64,000 nt of DNA from NCBI GenBank assembly GCA_012295275.1, contig CM022666.1, positions 9,765,002 through 9,829,001 on the forward strand, in the 5' to 3' direction. Made by a program: the position numbers and the translations under genes. Of the stretch, positions 57,407 through 64,000 are shown in pieces. The first letter of the stretch is position 1; every line of letters begins with the position of its first letter. The notes under the pieces were generated by a model. The model saw only the letters and a list, made by a program, of their open reading frames with translations. It was not told where the DNA came from and ran no database searches. Source of the stretch: Chrysomallon squamiferum. Taxonomy: Eukaryota; Mollusca; Gastropoda; Neomphalida; Peltospiridae.

Positions 57407-57614
57407 CATGGGCGGATCTATCATGAAACTATTAAAGCTTACGTTTTTTAAACCACATTTCTTCAGTAGTTTAATTAAAATCTGAGATGTGTCTAAATTT
57501 TTAAAACCTGTCATGAAACATTGCCTTAGAACAAGATAAGAGTAGTTACTCAGACCTCAAAGGGCCCCTTAATTGCTCAAGCTTCAGAGCCCGCAAAATG
57601 TAGATCCGCCTCGG
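57407..57614. mobile_element. MITE-like insertion with GGCGGATCTA inverted termini
   Basis: GGCGGATCTA at 57411-57420 and TAGATCCGCC at 57601-57610 form exact 10-bp inverted termini about 200 bp apart. TG-rich simple repeats lie on both sides, as expected for insertion into a pre-existing tract. Many eukaryotic hAT-type elements have similar GGGGCGGATCYA ends. No clear target duplication was found. Confidence 0.6.
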
Positions 57615-58539
57615 AGTTTGTATATGAGTATATATATGCATGCATGTGTGTGTGAATGCGTATTTGAGTGTGTATATGCTATATATGTGTATGTATATGT
57701 GTATATGTGTGAGAGTGAGTGACTGAATGGATGTTAGCATCTAAGAATTTTATCATTTTATGTAGCTAACTCACAATGGGATTTTTATATTTTTATTTAT
57801 TTAATTTTTTTTTTTTTTTTTTTCATAATTTAGTTTCCCTAACTGACATAAACTTCAATAACAACATTGTTGGAAATGAAATACTTGTAGTGCGTGACAC
57901 ATATTTATTACAAGCAGCTCACTTGTGGCGTTTCACTGTTATTTGTGTTATTTGAAATATTTCATATCGTGAGTCTACCAAAACGTTATTTTGGTTATTG
58001 TTCTTGGTTGTTTTTTTGGGGTTTTTTTTTGGGGGGGGGATTGTCTTTTGTGCTGAAGTGTATTTTATCTTCAGAATTATCTTGCCCTCAGTGATTGCAT
58101 CTTTGATTACTGGCTACATTAAGAAGTAATAAAAATTAAAATAACGCGTTTTGATGTTTCAAGTTGTTTAGATTGACAGTCTATGACATCGTCCCATTTG
58201 GTCGAATCATAACTACTTGTTTTTTTTTATGTAAGCACTGCCTTTTTGCATGTGCAGTTAATGAACTGGACGCCATTGGTCACCTTGGAAACTGCAGTGA
58301 TTTGAATTAATGAATCTTTTAAAATGGTGAAAAATGTTTTGGTTTTGTATGATGATCTCGTTCTTTTAGAAACCGCAGTCCATTTTTTATATCCATGTTA
58401 TCACTCATTACCATCTTTTATTCAAAACAGGGTTTCGTTTTAAAATTATTGTTATATGTTTCTTCTTTTTATATGCTTTTATTATTATCTATATTTCATT
58501 CAATATTAGTGGTCTTTGCTCTTAATTGTATCAAGTGTC

Positions 58540-58615
58540 GGCTTTTAGGGGAGTGCTTGTGATGCCCAAAATAATTTTCTTATGGGCAATACTATCTTAT
58601 CTTATAATAAACATT
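58540..58615 (+). mobile_element. Possible LINE 3' terminus
   Basis: GTGATGCCCAAAATAATTTT and CTTATGGGCAATACTATCTT, followed by ATCTTAT units, resemble the short stem plus microsatellite tail at the 3' end of CR1/L2-like LINEs. No reverse transcriptase is present. Tentative. Confidence 0.3.
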
Positions 58616-61600
58616 TTTAAATGGAAATTTTATTATTTTAATTATTATTAAAAATAATAATCGGTTTCCATCTAATCTGGGGCAGATCATTATAATGACT
58701 GAGGTAACAATATGAACAGAAGTACAACTTCTGAACTCTGTCTACTGATGTTTTAGCTGTTCAACGAAATAGGAGTAAGCCCAGTCTACAGCACATAACT
58801 GAAAACTGACGAACGCAGAAAGACATTAGAAACAACTTGTATGCGACACAGAATTTCTGTGACAACATGTATCCCACAATATCCTTTCCAAAATAGGGCA
58901 AGACGTGGAAAATTTAGGAAAAGCAAGAAGAAATTGGTACTTGTGCTTTAATGTGTGAAATGTCGCAAAAAAATCAATCATTACTCGTCTCTTAATCAAA
59001 GTCTCTATAAACCTATTACAAATATAAGGAAAAATATATGCGTATTTTAAAAAAAAAATTTGATTCAAGAATCGAATTATTAGTAACTAAAGTTATGAGA
59101 ATACTCTAGAACAGAAAGCATTCGTGAAATGTAATATGACGAAAAGTTACGACCACGCTTACCAGAATGTGGATCTGATTTTTTACGAAAACTATGTTGT
59201 TGAGATATATGTATAAATATACATATATATTTTAATTGACCGATTATAATATTTTACACATATATTTACTTTTTTTAACTTAGTGTCCACACAAATAGCT
59301 TTAGTCTGATCTGATCGTGCATACATTTTTAATTTATTTTTATGTCCCAACAATGTTCACTACTGCGGAGATCTGGTAAAACTGTTCTTTAATTTCACAA
59401 ATCTGAGCTTTATCATACGACTTTAAATGTTTATTTTTATAGTAGTTTGCCTTCGAATAATACATTTTTATCATGTGTTACCGTTTATCTAAATGCACAG
59501 AAAACTGTTCAAAGCAGACTGGACAAATGAATCTGTTGTTGTTATTTCACTTCGTATGCTTACCAGTGCCTAACCACTGCTCATATCAAGATGCTCGGCT
59601 ATTTTCTTGTAACAGAAAAAAGAAATTGAAAATTATCATAGCTTGCTTTTATTTATAATGCATTTTGATGTGTATCTGTGCGTCAATGATCCCGTCATCC
59701 TAATTACGTATCCAAACATTAAAATGTTTAACAACATCCCAGCATAAAAGTATGAAAGGACTGTTCTATGAATTAAACGAATATTAACATTTAATAATAA
59801 TATAATAATAATAATAATCAATTAATAAATAAATAAATATAAAAAATTAACAAAAAATAATAAAAATGAGATTATAATTTCTTTTTAACAGTTTAAAAAT
59901 TTTAATGTCAATAAATTTATAAACTTTAATTGTAAACACTTTTTAACATTTCTGAAAACAAAAACAGACAGAAATGGGAGATAACTTATCACTGAATATG
60001 AACATGAAATTATAGCTAAAAAGAAAAGGACAATTTAATTTACAAAAAACCAAAAACAATCTTGAATCAAACCAACTAAATAAATTAAATACCTACTAAC
60101 TTTTTAAATTCACAGGTACATATTCACAGTAATAATAATAATATTAATAAAATATTTATATATTATTATTATTATTATTATTATTAAGTAATTAAGTAAT
60201 TAAGACACAAGAAATACTAACAAACACCATGAAAACAAAAAGATTCACACAAGTTCATACAGCTAAATAACAGTTTTGACTAGAAATTATAAACTGTCTG
60301 TTTTTTTCTAAATAGTTTAGTGTGTGTAAAAGTACTTGAAATGATGTATGTGATTTTTATATGTATGTTACTCTGGTATTTTATAAAACATTAATTCTAT
60401 TTAGTCATGTTTAATTAAAACATTGAAGAAAAATAAAATAATAAATAAAATAAAAAACATTTAAGAAAAATAAATAAATAATTTAAATAAATAAATAAAT
60501 ACTCAAAATTTAAAGAAATTCTATTTATAAATAAATAAATAAACAAAATTAACTAAATATATAAAAGAAAAATAATCTCACACATATTACGGTGTGTGAG
60601 CAAAGATTATACATATCTCATATTTTGTAACAGACTAACAAATATACATCACCCTGTTGTTTATAACAAATGACAACACTAATATTTGCAATAATAACAA
60701 TAATTATAATAATAGTAAAGACATTTTGGTAAAAAAAACAAAAACAAACATTTTTTAAAGCTTTATAAAGTATATAACAAGATATAACAATAAATATATA
60801 TATAAAAAATAATAACATTAAAAAAAACAAAAATAACCTGTTAAAACTGTTTAAACAAGAAGCAATTTAGTTTTAATATTTAAGACAAAACTGTTTTTAT
60901 GTGTAAGAGGAAGACTGAGGGTGAGAAAGAAAGGATAAATGGGTTATCAATCTGTTAGGAGGGAGGAGTCAAAATCAGTTTCAATTAAAAAATAACAAAT
61001 TTATACAATCAGAAAAAAAAAGAGTTAAATATGTAAAGATCAGCTCATTTGGTTCTCTGTTAAGATACAAAGATTACACACTGAAAACCTAACAATCTGT
61101 ATCTTTGTGGATTTAAAAAAAAAATGATGTATTGTTCATCAAATGTCTTTATTTTTAATGTTTGATTTGTTCTTTGGTGCCAGTATCATTCACTTTATAA
61201 ATATTTAAATATTCAATGTCCTTTTATACTTTTAAATATTAATTATTGTCAAATTTATTGCATTATTATTATGAAGTACTCTGTTTTTATCTTTCAGTTC
61301 AGTTATTTATTTAACATTTAATTTAATTTGCATATTTCAGTAATCTGATTTATGAAATCATTGAAGTAATCTAGTATTTAAATATCTGTGTTTTTGTGTA
61401 CAATATATTAAACAGAAATTGTTAAATCAAATTTCAAAAGGTATAAAAAACATTATTTTAGAGTTAAAACATGAACCATGATATAAACAAAGATAGCATT
61501 TAGTGACAAACTTTACATTAACAAACCAGATACTCACAATTACAAGTTATACACATATTGGTAATTGTACACAACAAAAATACATTTAAATGTATATTAT

Positions 61601-62037
61601 AACATTTAAGTTTCAGGCAAGCAACATCTGTTAATTTGACATACATTTTACAACTATGACAATGATTATTCAATTATTAAGCATCTATATGGAATTTAAT
61701 ATATTCCATGCGGACATATTAACAAATACTATAAGCTGTATTATTGCAATTTATTAAAACAGTTATAAAAAAAAAAATATGAAAAAGTTCAAAAACCTAT
61801 TTTTTTTCTGTCCAATCCAGTTTTAAATTCCTTTCCAAATAGTGTAAAAAATATTTATATAAAATAAATAATATTTCAGAAATAATCCATTACCAAGAAA
61901 AAACAAAATAAAATAAAAACTGCTGTAAACTAGAATTAACATACTCCGAAAAAAACAAAAACAAGAGAAAATAAAAAAATATGTGCATCATTTTATATTT
62001 AACACTTTTGCATTTTTCACAAAAACATTGACTGGTT
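58616..62037 (-). other. Presumed 3' UTR and downstream flank of the PLEKHB-like gene
   Basis: AT-rich with short AAT/AAAT runs (59793-59840, 60131-60184, 60430-60545) and a small hairpin CTCACACA/TGTGTGAG (60577-60600). The portion nearest 62037 should be 3' UTR. Multiple AATAAA-like hexamers on the minus strand prevent choosing a cleavage site. No coding region seen. Confidence 0.45.
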
Positions 62038-63791
62038 TTACCAAAACATGTATGGCCACATGAACATAGAACCTATAGCAGCTCCCGCCAGGACGCCTGT
62101 GGCAATGTCACCACTATAGCGATGACGTCGTCTATTATCAATGTACACAACATTTGGATTGGCAGGATCAACAGCTGAAAAATAATATTTTACATTTCAC
62201 ATAAATATTTTACATGTAAACCTCATAAAGGGTCATTCCATGCCAAATCACCCCCCCCCCAATTTAAACCCGAAAAACTCTGATTTTTATGAAACTCGGT
62301 ATACTTGTTGACTGGGATCCCACAGCACCAAAACTGAAATTTTAGGCCAATTGGACCAGTGGTGATGGAGATATGGCCCCCAGAATTTTGAGATTTTTGC
62401 CAAAAATCTTAAAATTGGGGGGGGTGGGGGTGATACCTCCTACACCACTGGTCCAATTGGCCTAACATTTCAGATTTTGTGCTGTGGGTCAACAAGTATA
62501 CCAAGTTTCATAAAAATTTGACATGGAATGACCCTAAACATAAAAATTTTCTATTTCACAAACACTAAATTATTTTGAATATATTAAGACTTTATCTAAA
62601 ATAATTCACTATTCGTATTTCATTTTAGAAACTGATAACAATTTATTAATTTAATAATTTAAAAAGAAAAACAAAACATATCTGTTTTAAATGAAATGAT
62701 TTTTAACTACTCCTATTTGCTGTTTGCTGTACAGTACTGGTTAGAACAGGAAAGAAGATGTTTCTCACAAAAGGTAACAGTAATTGTTCTAGTTTTAGCT
62801 GTAACCAGATTCAGTAACAGTTTTTTAAAAACTGAATTTATCTTACTGTAAGGATATCCTGCAGGATTTGTGTAAACAACTTGTTGTCCAGGATAGGATA
62901 TCACCTGGCCAGGATATCCAGAATACATTGAATATCCAGGATAGGGACCAGTATACACTGTCTGGACATTTCGGACAACAGGTGGATGCACCCCGTGAGT
63001 CATCACTCTGGCCTCTTCAAGAGCAATCTGCCAAGCCCTAAATTTGAATTATATTTAAAAATATATATATATATATATACACATAATATTCATAACATAC
63101 AGTAAGAAATCAGGGCAGAACTTCCACAGAAGATCAAAAATTTATATAAAATGCTTTTTGTGCATGTATGGATGGGAGATAACTTTTGTTAAATTTGAAA
63201 TAAAATTTAAATAATTAATTTTAGCAACAAATGAAACAAATACTGTAGACTAAAAGTCTTATTTCAGCATCACATTTCTAATTAGAAGTTTCTTTCTACA
63301 AGTGTAAAAAATATTTTTCCCTCACTCTTTTTCCTATCATACTGACATGGTGTTTGACAGCATTATATTTTTATCATTATTGTTACTCCTGTGCACACTG
63401 GGAAAACAGAAAAAAACTTAGTTGCTTGATCGGTGTAATTTGGAGTAAGAGGAAGTATATGAAAGTTTCTGCACATGTGCAGTCATTGGTGTCTATGCAT
63501 GGCACACAATACTGATAGGAGCCTGCACTGCAAAAAAAAACACCTTTTGACAAGCAATTTAATCCTGTAATCCCACTTCAGAAGGCACTGCTGCCATAAA
63601 TTGGGCACCAGACACAATTCCCCCTTTTTTTCATCAGTAACATGCTTATCTCTCTCCAATCTACCTGTCACTCAAACAAACCTCATATCATCAGGACTTT
63701 CAGCACACAAGATGACTGTGTCTCCACTTCTCATAGCAAGTCCAAGAAGACAGTCTCTTGTGAAGTTATCTGGAGGACTCACATCTAGACA
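62038..63791 (-). CDS. PLEKHB: PLEKHB/evectin-like PH-domain membrane protein, 3' part (three exons), 5' end outside window
   Basis: Evectins are post-Golgi/endosomal membrane proteins with an N-terminal lipid-binding PH domain and a C-terminal hydrophobic anchor. Exons in transcript order: 63682-63791, 62847-63037, 62038-62174 (stop 62038-62040); phases 0, 2 and 1 agree. The first visible exon encodes the end of the PH domain: CLDVSPPDNFTRDC, then SGDTVILCAESPDDMR, continuing AWQIALEEARV in the next exon; the Trp is the conserved PH C-terminal-helix Trp. A Gly/Tyr/Pro-rich linker follows (TGPYPGYSMYSGYPG...). The last exon gives a charged stretch (DNRRRHRYSGD) and a hydrophobic tail GVLAGAAIGSMFMWPYMFW, like the GMLAGAATGMALGSLF end of vertebrate evectin as I recall it. 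A fold-back MITE sits in the intron between the last two exons. Orthology to PLEKHB1 or PLEKHB2 cannot be decided. Confidence 0.88.
62230..62534. mobile_element. Fold-back MITE (GGGTCATTCC family), intron of the PLEKHB-like gene
   Basis: Runs from GGGTCATTCCATGCCAAATC to GACATGGAATGACCC, flanked by the 4-bp direct repeat TAAA (62226-62229 and 62535-62538). The two halves are imperfect reverse complements over most of the 305 bp, for example GACCAGTGGTG on the left against CACCACTGGTC on the right, so the element can fold into one long hairpin. Confidence 0.8.
63060..63082. repeat. (TA)n microsatellite
   Basis: Short (AT)n tract in the PLEKHB-like intron, about 25 bp from the exon acceptor. 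Confidence 0.9.
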
Positions 63792-63978
63792 CTAAAAAAC
63801 CCCAAAGACATACAACATACAAACTTTTTAAAACTGTAATAATATGTATAAACTATAAAAAAACAAACAAACAAAAAACAACCACTGTACACCAAAAAGA
63901 GATGATTGTATTCAAACAAACACAAATCTGATAAAGTAACTACATAAACTGGTTCAAATTTTAACAAAGGAAATGCTT

Positions 63979-64000
63979 AATAATAATAATAATAATAATA
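63979..64000. repeat. (AAT)n microsatellite at the window edge
   Basis: Runs off the right end of the window. Confidence 0.9.

Overview
This is a metazoan nuclear genomic window: very AT-rich, with spliceosomal GT-AG introns, dense microsatellites and small DNA-transposon relics. The proteins, the intron sizes and the AT-rich, microsatellite-heavy background fit a lophotrochozoan, most likely a mollusc. That placement is inference, because no taxon-specific marker is visible. Three protein-coding genes can be reconstructed.

(1) Positions 875-29976 (+) hold a complete cohesin subunit gene of the STAG/SA (stromalin, Scc3) family. It has 33 coding exons, and the joined length of 3825 nt keeps one open frame of 1274 aa. 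Its introns carry two copies of a terminal-inverted-repeat transposon with exact 7-bp target duplications, fold-back MITEs, a dispersed ~140-200 bp repeat, and a long inverted intronic repeat bracketing exons 10-12.

(2) Positions 33341-54488 (-) hold a complete SHOX-type paired-like homeobox gene. It has 4 coding exons, 272 aa and a C-terminal OAR motif. Its introns total about 20 kb and alternate between microsatellite or minisatellite DNA and islands of higher-complexity, higher-GC sequence with homeodomain-type TAAT sites. The islands look like candidate cis-regulatory elements. CTCF-like motifs lie at 35.7, 45.0 and 54.9 kb, and the region upstream of exon 1 has several CCAAT boxes. I recognised no transposon copy inside this gene.

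(3) Positions 62038-63791 (-) hold the 3' part (three exons) of a PLEKHB/evectin-like PH-domain membrane protein gene. Its 5' exons lie beyond the right edge.

The 30.2-33.3 kb interval between STAG and SHOX holds a degenerate tRNA-Leu pseudogene and AT-rich repeats. The 55-62 kb interval holds a ~20-bp minisatellite, a candidate upstream regulatory island, a MITE inserted in a TG/CG tract, and the presumed 3' UTR of the PLEKHB-like gene.

The three genes do not form a pathway. STAG is a housekeeping chromatin gene, SHOX a developmental regulator and PLEKHB a membrane-traffic gene. The clearest undescribed elements are the 7-bp-TSD transposon family and the putative SHOX regulatory landscape.
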